A stretch of 64,000 bases of DNA from Allantophomopsis cytisporea. Its lineage: Eukaryota; Ascomycota; Leotiomycetes; Phacidiales; Phacidiaceae. A program made the translations under genes and the position numbers. The stretch spans positions 620,001 to 684,000 of the forward strand of contig CP103028.1 in NCBI GenBank assembly GCA_024752435.1, read 5' to 3'. Of this stretch, positions 34,389 through 45,567 are shown in pieces. Numbering within the stretch: position 1 is the stretch's first letter; the number at the start of each line of letters is the position of its first letter. The notes under the pieces were generated by a model. That model was given only the letters and a program-made list of their open reading frames with translations. It was not told the origin of the DNA and did no database searches.

Positions 34389-36062
34389 CGAGCGACGTGT
34401 GGATTAATATTCAGTTTATGCAAAGCATTGGGCGGAGTCGTGATTGGATTGGGAGACACATTAAATGTCTTATTAGGCGTTCGGTGCCAGGAAGCTTGGA
34501 GGATTCTATTTGTATGGCTATTATAGAGACAGTGATGGTTATGATTCTCTTCGCCTTGAACTGATATGTGTCTAATACTGTGTACAGAAAACGTCACTGG
34601 GACTTAGGGGGCTGGCTTTCTTGATAAGGGTGAATGCGTAATATCACGATGTACTCTCCTGACATACTAGTATACTTCACATCGTTATGTAGACATCCTT
34701 TATATAAGGCACTAGTCATTAGCAAACTTGAAAAGTCAAATACCTCATTGCGTCATATATAGAAACCTATTCTTCTTCGAGATCACAATGATCAGTTCTG
34801 TAGCCTAATAATTACAAGATAGTAGGATACCTCTACTAAGAGTGCTATAGTTTTATTTATTCTAATTTTGTGTGCCAAAAGAAAAGTGGCTATGACTAGT
34901 AATGACTTGCCCTGGAACCGCTTATTGGCAATTTTTTTGTAACATCTAAGATAACATAGATAAAGGCAATACATTCAACGCACTATCAATAAGTGCAGCT
35001 CTTATTAGATTTACTAATTTATAATCATAAGTTTTAAGAAGAGCTTCTCAATGGTATAAGTGACTTCTCTAAAAAAAAAAATCTATTTATATGCTCCGGT
35101 GTCACAAGTCTGAGACCTAAGTGATTCTGTCAATATTTGTATTCCAATTTCATATAAGTAAAAACCATATCACAGCTGTAATCCCGGAAAATACTGCTTA
35201 GCTTTTTTTTACATGAAATCGTCTGCAGCGTTTCGTCGTATTATAATATTTTAGATACCGTTTTGAGTATTAGGGTAATTCTGTTTGTTTAATAAAACTT
35301 GCTATATCACGTTAATCTATGTTGTGCGTAAATATACAAATAGTGTTTCGTAGCTCCTATTAATATCAAGTCCAGATGAGCGTACTCTTAGATTATTTCG
35401 GTACAACTTTTATATAGATAGATTCTCTTGTTCTATAGTGATTACATAGGTAGTAGCTATTAATGATGTGCTAGGATATGCTATTGTTACATAGTATACT
35501 AGCTTTAAGTAAGATGTCTACCTTGATATCTTCCGAAAGAAAGTCTGAATTGCTTGTATTACACGGTGTGCTTAATTTGAATTGTCTCCATAAAACATAT
35601 AAGGTTCAGCTATAGACTGCGCCTTGTGCCATATGCACATTCGAATACAGACTTATATACTACAATTTAACACAAGAACGATACTAACTGTGCCAATTAT
35701 GAAAAGTATGATAGCAAGGATGTTAGCGCAAATGTAACGATTTACTCTTGAGTAGCAGAACTACGAACAGCATATCGCTGCCAACCATGTTTTGTGACAC
35801 TTTACTACTCCGCGATTGACACAAAGTTAGATTTATACAGCCTATCTCATTCTGAGACTCTTAGTTGTAGATAATGTTCAACTACCGCCAGTATGCACTA
35901 TGGAATTAACTGAACCTGAAATATAGGTGCCTAGACACCACGTCTTTCTGTTTTACTACTTACACATTCTTCGCTTCCCACTTTACCGTGAGATGTCTCG
36001 GTGATCTGATGCTACTATAGTGCTTCGCCTCTATCCACAGTCCCATCGGCATATGGACCCAG
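34389..36062. other. AT-rich gene-free block
   Basis: No gene is recognised on either strand. From about 34620 to 35990 the sequence is clearly richer in A/T, and in TA steps, than the flanking genes, with many stop codons in all frames. This texture fits old transposon sequence altered by repeat-induced point mutation, but no terminal repeat, target duplication or protein remnant could be identified by eye. Confidence 0.4.
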
Positions 36063-37854
36063 TTACAAAGTGAAAGCCACAGTCTGAAACTCCTCACAAT
36101 TGACCTTTTCCCATTCAGCATCCTTCTTCGGCGGCCCTTTTTTCACACTCTTCCATTGTAGTCCACAGGCGCAAAAGAACACCGCAATAGAGCATGCAAC
36201 AGTAATGAAGTAACAATCACTCAACCCCTTTACATATGCCCTCAACACCGAATCCAAATCACCTTCACGCCCAAGACTCTGCAGCACATTCCTGATCTGG
36301 GTCGCACCGCTATGCAAAAAGATCTCTGCATCAAGATCAGGTAGATTCTTGTTGATCTCCTTGATGAGCCCGTTTTGAAAGACTGTTTGCGCAATGCTGA
36401 TAAAAAGCGCACCGCCCAGGGTTTGGAAGAATGAAACACAGGCCGTGCCTACAGGTACGTCCACAAGGGGCAAACATGTTTGAACGACAACCATCGCGCC
36501 CTGGAAGCCGACGCCAACACCGGCGCCAGCGAGAACTTGGTAGCCGAACCACTCCCCAAACGGAGTTGAAATGTCATAGGTAGTGATCAGCCCGCTTCCA
36601 ATGGCGAAAAGTGCCATACAGACTATCATGAATGGCGTGTAGTAGCCAAGCGCAGAGATCAAACCGCCGGTGACGATCGACGAAACAACACAGGATATCA
36701 ATAATGGCAGCAGTTGGATTCCAGATTTCACAGCCGATGATCCCTTGATGGACTGAAAGTAGATGGCGAGGTAGAATATCAAGCTGAAGAAAGCAGCGCC
36801 AAAAAAGAATGCAAACGCTAAAGCGAGCGCGATGTTCCGGCTCTTGAACAGCCGGGGAGGGAGGGTACCCTGGTCACCGAGCTTGAGCTGGAGCCCGACG
36901 AAGATAATTATCAAGAGCGCAAAGCCGACAAAGAGACCGATTATGCGAGAGGAATTCCAGGCATACGTTGTCCCACCCCATTGAAGTGCCAGGAGCAGGC
37001 AGACGATGGCAGGGATGAGAACGGAGGCGCCCAAGAGATCGAGCTGACGGATACGTTGGAAGACCGTCTTCCCATCGGGATTATCATTACGGGGAATTTT
37101 AAGCACAAGGATTATAATGAAGATGGAGAAGGCACCGATGGGTAGGTTGACGTAGAAACACCAGCGCCAGGAAACTTGGTCGGTGAAGACGCCACCGAGG
37201 AGGGGACCTGCTACAGAGGCTATACCCCACATGCCTCCTATCAACCCAAAGGCTGCCGGGCGCTTGGAGAGTGGAAGAGAGAATGAAAGGATTACTGCTG
37301 CGCCGGAGAAGATACCTCCTACGCCGATGCCAGCTACAGCGCGTCCAACGATCAACGCTGTGCTTGATGGTGCCAGTCCGCAGATTAGAGAGCCAATTTC
37401 AAAAATGCCTATAGCGAAGAGGAACGTCCATTTTACCTGCGTGGCATCAGTCATACACTCATGTGCTCTTGGGATATCTTACGCTGAAAATAGTATATAT
37501 CCTTCCAAATGTCGGTTGGAGCGCCGTGGCAGTCAGGAAGTATGCGCTGCCATACCAACCAATATCCTGGACGCTATGGAAATGATCCGTGATTCTGGGA
37601 ATTGCCGTTGCGATGATAGTCTGGTCCAGTGCAACGAGAAAGCATGCTAGACAAAGAGAGCCCAAGAGAAGAGCGAGCTTAAGACCATGCGGATATTCAG
37701 TCTCCTCTTGACTTTCTGTGGTAACATGTGTTGCGACACGAAAATCCTTGGGATCTGTCTCTAATGCTTCTTTCAGCGTGGTTCCGCGGTGATCTGAAGG
37801 TACTGCAGTCACATCTGTGCCTTCGTCGCTGGAGGGAGCTTGAGATGACGGCAT
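36063..37854 (-). CDS. MFS transporter, DHA2 (14-helix) drug efflux type
   Basis: There are two exons, 37483-37854 and 36063-37436, with a 46-nt intron (GTAAGA ... CGCAG) in phase 0; splicing joins R-I-Y-T-I-F-S to V-K-W-T-F-L-F. The product is about 581 residues. A polar N-terminus (~1-55) is followed by the family signature L-D-Q-T-I-I-A-T-A-I-P in helix 1, then W-Y-G-S-A-Y-F-L-T-A-T-A-L-Q-P-x-F-G-R. Exon 2 has G-R-A-V-A-G-I-G-V-G-G, the antiporter motif C region G-x-x-x-G-P-L-L-G-G-V, and W-R-W-C-F-Y-V-N-L-P-I-G. Fourteen hydrophobic segments fit DHA2. Relatives export secondary metabolites, toxins or fungicides at the plasma membrane. No biosynthetic genes lie next to it here, so no cluster is suggested. 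Confidence 0.9.
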
Positions 37855-39949
37855 TCTATGCTATCATGAATAAGAAATGAAGAGAGGGGGCAATGCACGG
37901 GCGGTGTTCTTGATCTTGGTGAGAGTTATGGATATTCACGGATTACTCAAGCTGGAGGTTCTGGCATGTTGTCTACTTCATAACTTCTAGATGCGTTTAT
38001 GTAGGTGAGGGTGTGGTCCAACCAATGAGTCTTGATTTGTGGCTGGAGTCTAAGCCGTCCCCGCACATTGCCACTGCAAATGGACTAAGAAGCGAAAAGT
38101 TCAAGAATGCCACTACGCCTAGATTTTAACTTTAGATAGCAAATTTTAAGTACAAATACAGTATTTTGTAGGATAAATAGAGCGACTAGATCAACTAGAG
38201 CATATGTCGACTTCGTGCTGGCGTAATATGACAAGTCGGTATACTTACCATAGGTAGGCTTCGTTCAGCCTGATGGCCATCGAGACCGACCCATGCGTGC
38301 CATGTACGTTATTCAGCTCACAGCATGCCTTTAAAACTAAAATAAAAAAGTGGGGTGTCTTCATGCTGCTCATGTGGCTCTGTTTCTTATGTGATGTTCT
38401 CCTCAGTCCAGCTCATCTGGATATCCAAACAGATGTGCATATTTAACATGTTCTGGGAGGGTCCTGAAGAATGGAGGAATGGTGATAGATTCATACGGTG
38501 GTGGGCCGGTGTGGGATGTAAATCCACATCGCATTTTCGGCGCAGGACCTTGAAGATTCGATGAACCACATGAATGCGAGGGAGTGGTCTACATACAGTC
38601 CGACGTCGAGAGCGCATGACTTATGCCCAATGTTTTAGGGTTATTTGACTGTGGCTTGGCTGTTGGTGTACTTGACAGGCTCATTGGATTCATGGACCCC
38701 TTGCAAAATGGCAAGGTACCCGTTGAAGACCCTGTTGATTTAGTTGGCCTTCAAAGCGACGTAAGTACGAACGACGGCATACGAAAGAATATCCAGGAAG
38801 ATGAGTACACACATATAGAGTACCGCTCCTCGTATGGTATATCATGGTTCTTCGAATCTGATGATGTGCTTCTTTTCGTGGTCTTCACTGACCAAGGACG
38901 AGAAAGATTCGAGTGAGGAATTTGGAAGCGGTGCTGCGGAAATGTATACTTACATGAGACGGGGCGGCCCTGAGAAATTTGTGACATATCATATGTACTA
39001 TATACACATATCTTGAACATACCTACCTAAAAGGCCGTAGTAGTTCTCTCAATTGGTAAGACATAAACCATACAGACCGATCATTTGAGAAACCACTTCA
39101 ACCGATTTGCCTTTCTCATTGAATGTCCTATTTTGTAGATCTAATGTAAGAGAGTGACTTGATATCAATGACGAAGAAACATACCTACGTAGTATGTTGT
39201 TGATAAAAGATGCGCACGTACACCATTGTACCTTACACCATTGTCAAGCTGTCTCTTCCTGAGGCGTCACGTATGGATGGGCCCACTATTACCCGATGTT
39301 TTCTTGAACTTAGCGCCCAACGATGCGGGAGCCATTCCGTCAGAGGAAAGAGCATCGATGCTGCTTCGTCTATCGTCCGTTCATATCTTTGCCGTCAACA
39401 ATCCGGCAACGGAGACGACGTCCTTCATACAATACTACACAACACTCTTCACTCCCCTTCTCTCCTCACATCGATAGACAACTGGCACAGTAGGACCCCA
39501 CTTCTGCAGCCTCTTCCTAGATCTTTTGCTCTCAGTCGTCATCAATTGGAAACTGCTCAATATACTTTCGGTGAGTCTGCCCTTCCAGTCTGTTGTGCAT
39601 AGCGTTGTGACGATCGTGCGGGGTCATGATCATTCAATTGGTTGCTCGCCGGGAGTCTGCATACTTTGTAACAGTTCCTCAAAACTCCTTTGTTGTTGGT
39701 GGAGCCAGAAGAGTTTCTGATGGCACATACTCTATATAATAAGCCTGACCTTCTCAACTCTTATGCTCTGCTGTATACCTTCCTTCTCTCACAACATATC
39801 GTTTGATTTTGTAATTTTCAATCCCTGTGCCACATCACGTCTTGCTCTCCGAACCCTGTGCTACGAAGCATCACTCACGTTCGCACAGTCACGAGACTAG
39901 TATCTTTATTCAACATCCAGTGATCTAGACTCTCAACAAATCATTAGAG
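37855..39949. other. 2.1-kb intergenic region, divergent promoters of transporter and Argonaute
   Basis: No gene is recognised. Short open frames (38355-38564, 38623-38916, 39210-39602) lack domains and splice partners. The region should hold the promoter of the DHA2 gene near 37855-38000 and that of the Argonaute gene, with a TATATAATA string at about 39730-39738, roughly 215 nt before the Argonaute ATG. Confidence 0.5.
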
Positions 39950-42900
39950 ATGTCCGGTCGTGGTGGCTACAGTGGCCGTGGTGGTGGCAGCGATCGAGGT
40001 AGAGGTGGTGGAGGACGAGGTGGCGGCGGTGGGGATCGAGGTAGAGGTGGTGGAGGACGAGGTGGTGGTGGTGGTGGTGGTTTTCGAGGTGGTCGCGGCG
40101 GATATAGCTCTGGACCAGCTCCTGTGGAGGTTTTGTGAGTAACTAGATGCATGGTGCCTTCATTTGCCTATCGCTAATCCTCATCTCAGCAACGGTTATC
40201 CATCTAATGCACCAGATCCAAAGGTAAAGAAGATCGAAGATGATTTCATGAACTTGAAGCCCACGTCGTCCGTTTCTACCTCCCTCGCTGGCATGAGCCT
40301 TGGTCCGCAGTTTCCAGCTCGACCAGGTTTTGGCACACAAGGTTTACCCATTACTGTCTGGGCCAACTATGTGGAGGTTATACCAACCAAAAAGGATCTC
40401 GTTTTGCATCGATACAATATCCGTGCAACGCCTCTCCAGAAAGCCCCAGAAGCCACGGGCAAGAAGCTTCAACAAATCATCCGCATTCTGATACAGGAGA
40501 CCCCGGACCTTGCTGGATGCGTCACCGACTACAAGTCTACCTTGTTAATGACAAAAAACATTGGATCTGCTCAGCCTACTATCACCTACAGAAAGGAGGG
40601 AGAAGATGCTCCTGAAGCTACTGCTGGAGCGGACGATGGGGATAATTCTGCACTCCGCCAGCACTCATATAAGGTACTCGTTGAGCACACAGGTACTTTG
40701 TCTGTCACCGATCTGTGGAACTATGCCAAATCCACCAATCCCACTACCGATTTCGCCCAGAAAATGGAAGTTGTACAAGGTCTTAATATTCTGCTTGGGC
40801 ATCATGCTCAACAACGTCCAGATATTGTTTCTGTTGCTGGCAATAAGCATTTTCCTTTCTTGTCACCAAACATAGCTGTGAAAAATCTCGGAGAAGGTCT
40901 CGAGGCTTTGCGAGGCTTCTATAAGAGTGTCAGACTTGCCACTGGCAGACTTATCATGAACATAAATGTCAGTCATACGGTCTTCATAGAATCTACCCGA
41001 CTCGATACTCTCATGAAGCGATCGCACACTTGGCGTAAGAATGCTCTTGCAATGGAGCGTTTCTTGAAGAAGGTCCGCGTTGAGACCACGCATTTACCTG
41101 TCAAAAATAACAAGGCCGGCATTAAAATCCCACGAGTCAAGACGATATATGCGCTGGCAAGACCTGGTGACGGACAAGGATCTGAACACCCACCCAAAGT
41201 TCCTGCATTCGCCGCCAGCTCAAAGGATGTCAAATTTTTCTACGGTGACAAGGGCGGAAGTTCTTCTGCAGCCGGTGCTAAAATTCCCAAGAACACTTAC
41301 ATCAGTGTCTTCGACTTCTTCAAGAAAAGTACGTATCATAGGTATTGGTTGATATCATGTCAAGTTCAAGGTCTAACTCATTATAGTGTATCCGACAATC
41401 CAAATTGACCCCGCATTGCCAGTCGTGAATGTTGGAAATGTCAAAGATCCTAGTTACCTCCCAGCAGAAGTCTGCCAAGTCCTCCCAGGACAGAACTCAA
41501 AGCGAAAACTCAGCCCTGATCAAACTCGCGAGATGATTGAATTCGCTTGTCGTAAACCCAAGGAGAACGCGGATTCAATTGCAGGCACCGCGCCTGCCAT
41601 CCTTGGACTCACCTCTGCAAACAATCCCCTCCTTGTAAGTTAATTTCTCTGTGGGCTAAGACAATCTACTAATCCATTCGAAGGTCCAATACGGAATCAG
41701 TGTTGGTACTCAGATGCTCACCGTGCCTGCCCGAATACTTGCTCCTCCTAGACTTCAGTACAAGGCACTTGATAACAGACCCAAACCCGTGGACGCACGA
41801 TTCGGCTCTTGGAACATGGACAAAATAAAGTTTCATACTGGAGGGAATGTGGGGAAATGGACTGCCATCACTCTTGTCGGCCAATATGACGAATTCGGTT
41901 ACGAAGGTTCTCGCCCAACAATCGATAAATTTGCAGCTGCTTTGAGGGGGTACGGGATCAGCCATGAATTTATGAGGACACCAGCCCCACCTGTCATCAA
42001 TATGGAGGGTCGCTTGGACGCTGATATGGGTAAGCTCACTCCAATTTTCAGGGCTATGGCTACCAGCCCTAACAATAAGCCTAAATTTGTCCTGGTCATC
42101 TTGCCAAAAGCAGATGTTGATCTCTACAAACAAATCAAGACCATGGCCGATACAAAGGCTGGAATCAGTACTGTTTGTGTTGTTGCAAAGAAATTTGCGA
42201 AAGAGAGGGGTCAAGACCAGTACTTCGCCAATGTCGCTCTAAAGTTTAATTTGAAGTCTGGTGGTATCAATCAAACCATCGAGCCAGCTAAGCTAGGCAT
42301 CATCAGTGAAGGTAAGACGATGGTCGTGGGTATAGATGTTACGCATCCACAGCCCGGTTCTATGTCCAACGCCCCAAGTGTTGCCGGAATGGTTGCTAGT
42401 ATTGATAAGCAGCTTGGACAGTGGCCTGCCGACCTGCGTATTCAAGAGTCCCGCAAAGAGATGGTCACAGATATCGGAGGCTTGTTCGCATCTCGCTTGC
42501 AATTGTGGAAGAAACACAACAAAGTTTACCCTGAGAACATTATCATCTATCGTGATGGTGTCTCTGAAGGCCAATACCAAACGGTCATTGCGGAGGAGCT
42601 TCCACAACTTCGTGATGCGTGCAGGAAGCTCTATCCTGCCACTGATCACAAGAAAGGGGTTCCAAAGATCTCGATCATTATCGTCGGAAAGCGACATCAC
42701 ACTCGTTTTTACCCAACAAAACCCGAAGATGCAGACCGCTCCTCAAATTGCAAAAACGGTACTATCGTTGATCGTTCAGTCACGGAAGTACGCAACTGGG
42801 ATTTCTTCTTGCAAGCTCACACCTGTCTTCAAGGAACTGCTAGACCAGCGCATTATTATGTTGTCTTGGATGAAATTTTTGCCAAGCGTCCTATCAAAGC

Positions 42901-43177
42901 TCCTCACAGGAATGCTGCGGATGCCCTTGAAGATCTTACCCACAATATGTGCCATCTATTCGGCCGAGCAACCAAGGCAGTCAGTATCTGTCCTGCAGCT
43001 TATTATGCAGATCTTCTCTGCGAACGCGCCAGATGCTATCTTGGAAACTTCTACGAACCTCCAACTCCATCTGCTAGCGCTACACCAAGTGATGCCGGAT
43101 CCAATGCCGGCGATGTTCCTCAACAAGCCAATGTCGTTATCCACCCGGACCTCAGAGATACTATGTTCTACATCTAG
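39950..43177 (+). CDS. Argonaute (QDE-2-like small-RNA effector)
   Basis: There are four exons: 39950-40134, 40190-41328, 41387-41634 and 41684-43177; introns are 55, 58 and 49 nt. The product is about 1021 residues. Residues 1-55 are an RGG-rich segment that can bind RNA or be arginine-methylated. N, linker, PAZ and MID domains follow; the PIWI domain spans roughly 690-990. The slicer residues are present: D742 in G-I-D-V-T-H-P, E783 in E-S-R-K-E-M, D815 in Y-R-D-G-V-S-E-G-Q, and D967 in A-Y-Y-A-D-L. This is the DEDD form known from other fungal Argonautes, where human Ago2 has histidine at the last position. It should be able to slice RNA guided by small RNAs (quelling or related silencing, milRNA function). 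The protein ends in R-D-T-M-F-Y-I, matching the buried C-terminus usual in the family. Confidence 0.95.
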
Positions 43178-45038
43178 ACCATAGATGCATTCTATTTCGA
43201 ACTCCACAACGTTGCTATATCGGATGCATGGGCTAGCGGGCTTTCCCAAGCTCTCTAGCCCATGCATTCTTTGTGTCAGCTTTGAAACTCGGCTTGGAGG
43301 ACCATTCATTTTTCGTGACATTGACTCATTTGATTCTTCGATCTTTTACCTTGGATTTAAGGTTAATTGACCCAAAAACAACCACAAAAACAAATCGAAA
43401 CGGCGCTGTAGCCTCTGTCTGGTTGGTGTGTTATTTTATTTATGGACGACAGCTCAGTGACAAATTGCTACTCATGAGCAAATATCATATGATATTCTAG
43501 CAGAAACAGCAATTGCTTAACCCTCTCCTTTTTCCTTAGGGGTTGTGCCTGATAAGCGTCTATTGGCGTTCTTTTCCGGATCCCCAAGATGTGTGATATT
43601 CGGCAGAGGTATTGCCTATGCTCGAAATCCATTCCCATGAGTTCAACCCTCATTAATGTCACGCATCGTGAAATTAGCTCTAAGTTTATGCCGTCAGGTG
43701 CGCGCAGGAGTTGGTATGTTTGTTTTGTCACTTATTTTCAGATGAAATGAGATTTGGTTATTTGAGAGTCCGAATGGTACACTTCCTCTCTCATGCGTGG
43801 AATGCAGTGAGGCTTGCTCGTGTGATGTATGAATGTGAGACACTTGTAGTGTAGTGCGAGAACACGAGACCCTATTGTATTTTTGAAAATAACCTTATAA
43901 GGTCATTGCCATACGGTTCAATTCTCGCGCTGTGCAGAAACGAGGAGGCGTAAATGCTTCGTTTGATATGAGGGCCTGTCATGCTGAGTGGTGCATGCAG
44001 GAGGAACGAGTCTTCGGGTCGAAGCCAACGGCGTAACACGTTTGTGGTGTTCAGGTGGGCAGGCTTTCTGAACATCATAACCCTTCACTTCGTGCATTTT
44101 CCAAGCAGCTTCCGTTCTCGGAAACTTGTGTCTATGACCTGAAAGATCTAGATAATTTGTCATGGGCATTTATGTTCTTATAGTCTTAAACTTTCGTTGG
44201 TTGGAGGTTGTGTGGCGGTGGGTTGTGATGACCCCCACACTACACAGCATCTCCGAATAATCATGGTGACACTTTGCTTAGACAGCATATAATTCGTAGA
44301 CACAGAGACACTCGGACAGAAGGATATTGCAGATTTCTGGTGGATAGTTTTATTTTTGATTCATTTTTGTCTCAGAGCTTTATAGCCTATCAACCTACAT
44401 AACACTGTTATTTCAGATATCTCGTCGGAAAGGAAGTGTTGCAGGTATAGAGGCAAGGTTAAAGAATGAAGAACGCCACATTTCTCGTAGATAAGACATA
44501 ATACATGAATGAAGCCGTAAGAAAGTCACCCAACTCCAGACAAGTTGAGAGAGCACGTAGAGAAGGAAAACCTTTTCTTTTAGTTTGTAAACCCCAACTC
44601 CGCCTCGAAACAACGACACGCTACGAAATGAAATCGAAGAATATGAAATGGAACCATTCCCCAGGTCTGTGGTTCCCAGGCTCGAAATGTGAGTAGATAG
44701 AATAGACATCTAAAGCGCGCTCCCCGTGCCATCTCTCCTGCCCTACTCGTGCAAATAGAAAATGCCGGATCCAACTTGCATGCTGCCGCCGATAAATAGC
44801 AAAAATCTAGACCCATCGGCATACGTTTCTGTTTCAGCTCCCGGCGTATCGTATTGAAAATTGAAAGTGAGGCTACAACCCATGACATGGCAAGGTAGGT
44901 AGATAGTCGCCTCAGCTAGAGCTGAACCGTATCTCGTAGCAGGAGGACTTCTTGCATCGAAAGCCCAGTAAACCTTGAACCTTCAACAGAGCTCGGCATC
45001 AACATTTGCGTGTGCGTAGGCAGGTCCGCGGCCTCTGC
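43178..45038. other. intergenic region between convergent Argonaute and dsRBD genes
   Basis: This 1.9 kb holds both 3' flanks. The Argonaute side contains the strong hairpin listed at 43222-43269. Open frames at 43872-44169 and 44413-44888 overlap each other on one strand and have no domain. No other gene is recognised. Confidence 0.5.
43222..43269. other. strong hairpin in the 3' flank of the Argonaute gene
   Basis: The left arm ATGCATGGGCTAG (43224-43236) and right arm CTAGCCCATGCAT (43255-43267) are perfect inverted complements of 13 bp. After one mismatch (43237/43254) six more pairs form (43238-43243 with 43248-43253), closing a TCCC tetraloop. Outside, 43223/43268 is a wobble and 43222/43269 pairs. 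In total there are about 21 pairs with one mismatch. It begins 45 nt after the stop codon, so it is probably in the 3' UTR. Confidence 0.85.
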
Positions 45039-45567
45039 CTACCAGGCCTGGCGATGCATGACAGGGGAATTCGGGGCGCCGTTTAGGTGCTTGAGGGCGA
45101 CTTCGGCGGCGTCTTCTTTGGCATTGTTGACGTATTGTCCATCGTACCAATAGCGCGCCTGGATGCTCTGTCCCTGGATAGTCACGGTGCTGGACCAGGC
45201 TGTACGGCCACCTATGGGTTTTGAGGGCTCGTGTCAGTCAATGGCTTCTATTTTTGTCTCTGTTTGCCGTCTTGACTCGCATATTTGCAATGGAAAGGCG
45301 CGACCAGCATCATTCATTATTTAGGTGCTGCTGAGTGCAGAGGCCTGGGACTTTGGGGAGAGATGTGCTAATGATGCGGTCTCTTAGGGACTGTTTACCT
45401 CGTTTGTCCGAGAGTATGTTAAACACCGGTGGGTGCAATTGTGCTTCGCGGCATTTCTCTATGGAGAAGGGTTAGTTTCCGTACGGTGGATGAGGCAAAG
45501 GCATGTGTATACCTTGTAGCTTGTCTTGCCAGGTGCTGGAGGTTGAGCTTGCGCTTGAGATTGACAT
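45039..45567 (-). CDS. small double-stranded-RNA-binding-domain protein
   Basis: This three-exon gene was found by reading splice sites: 45513-45567, 45399-45458 and 45039-45211. Intron 1 (54 nt) has GTATAC, an ACTAACC branch and CATAG; intron 2 (187 nt) has GTAAAC, an ACTGACA branch and CATAG. Phase 1 is kept at both junctions. The product is about 95 residues and is almost only a dsRBD: a first helix W-Q-D-K-L-Q-E-K-C-R-E-A, then P-P-V-F-N-I-L (strand 1), S-T-V-T-I-Q-G (strand 2), Q-A-R-Y-W-Y-D-G (strand 3) and a second helix N-N-A-K-E-D-A-A-E-V-A-L-K-H-L. The A-K-x-x-A-A-x-x-A-L pattern is the strongest family mark. The usual KK before AK is NN, so RNA affinity may be low. It lies 1.9 kb from, and converges on, the Argonaute gene; a role in silencing is inferred. 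Confidence 0.75.

Noticed and set aside
39967..40152. Proline-rich frame opposite the Argonaute N-terminus
   Set aside because: Antisense of RGG codons.
42851..42853. Histidine in P-A-H-Y-Y as fourth Argonaute slicer residue
   Set aside because: Spacing from D815 (99 residues) is too short; aligned with human Ago2 the catalytic position is the residue in A-Y-Y-A-D-L, here aspartate.
43912..43930. GGTTCAATTCTC, B-box-like
   Set aside because: No T-stem beyond one or two pairs and no A-box at a suitable distance.
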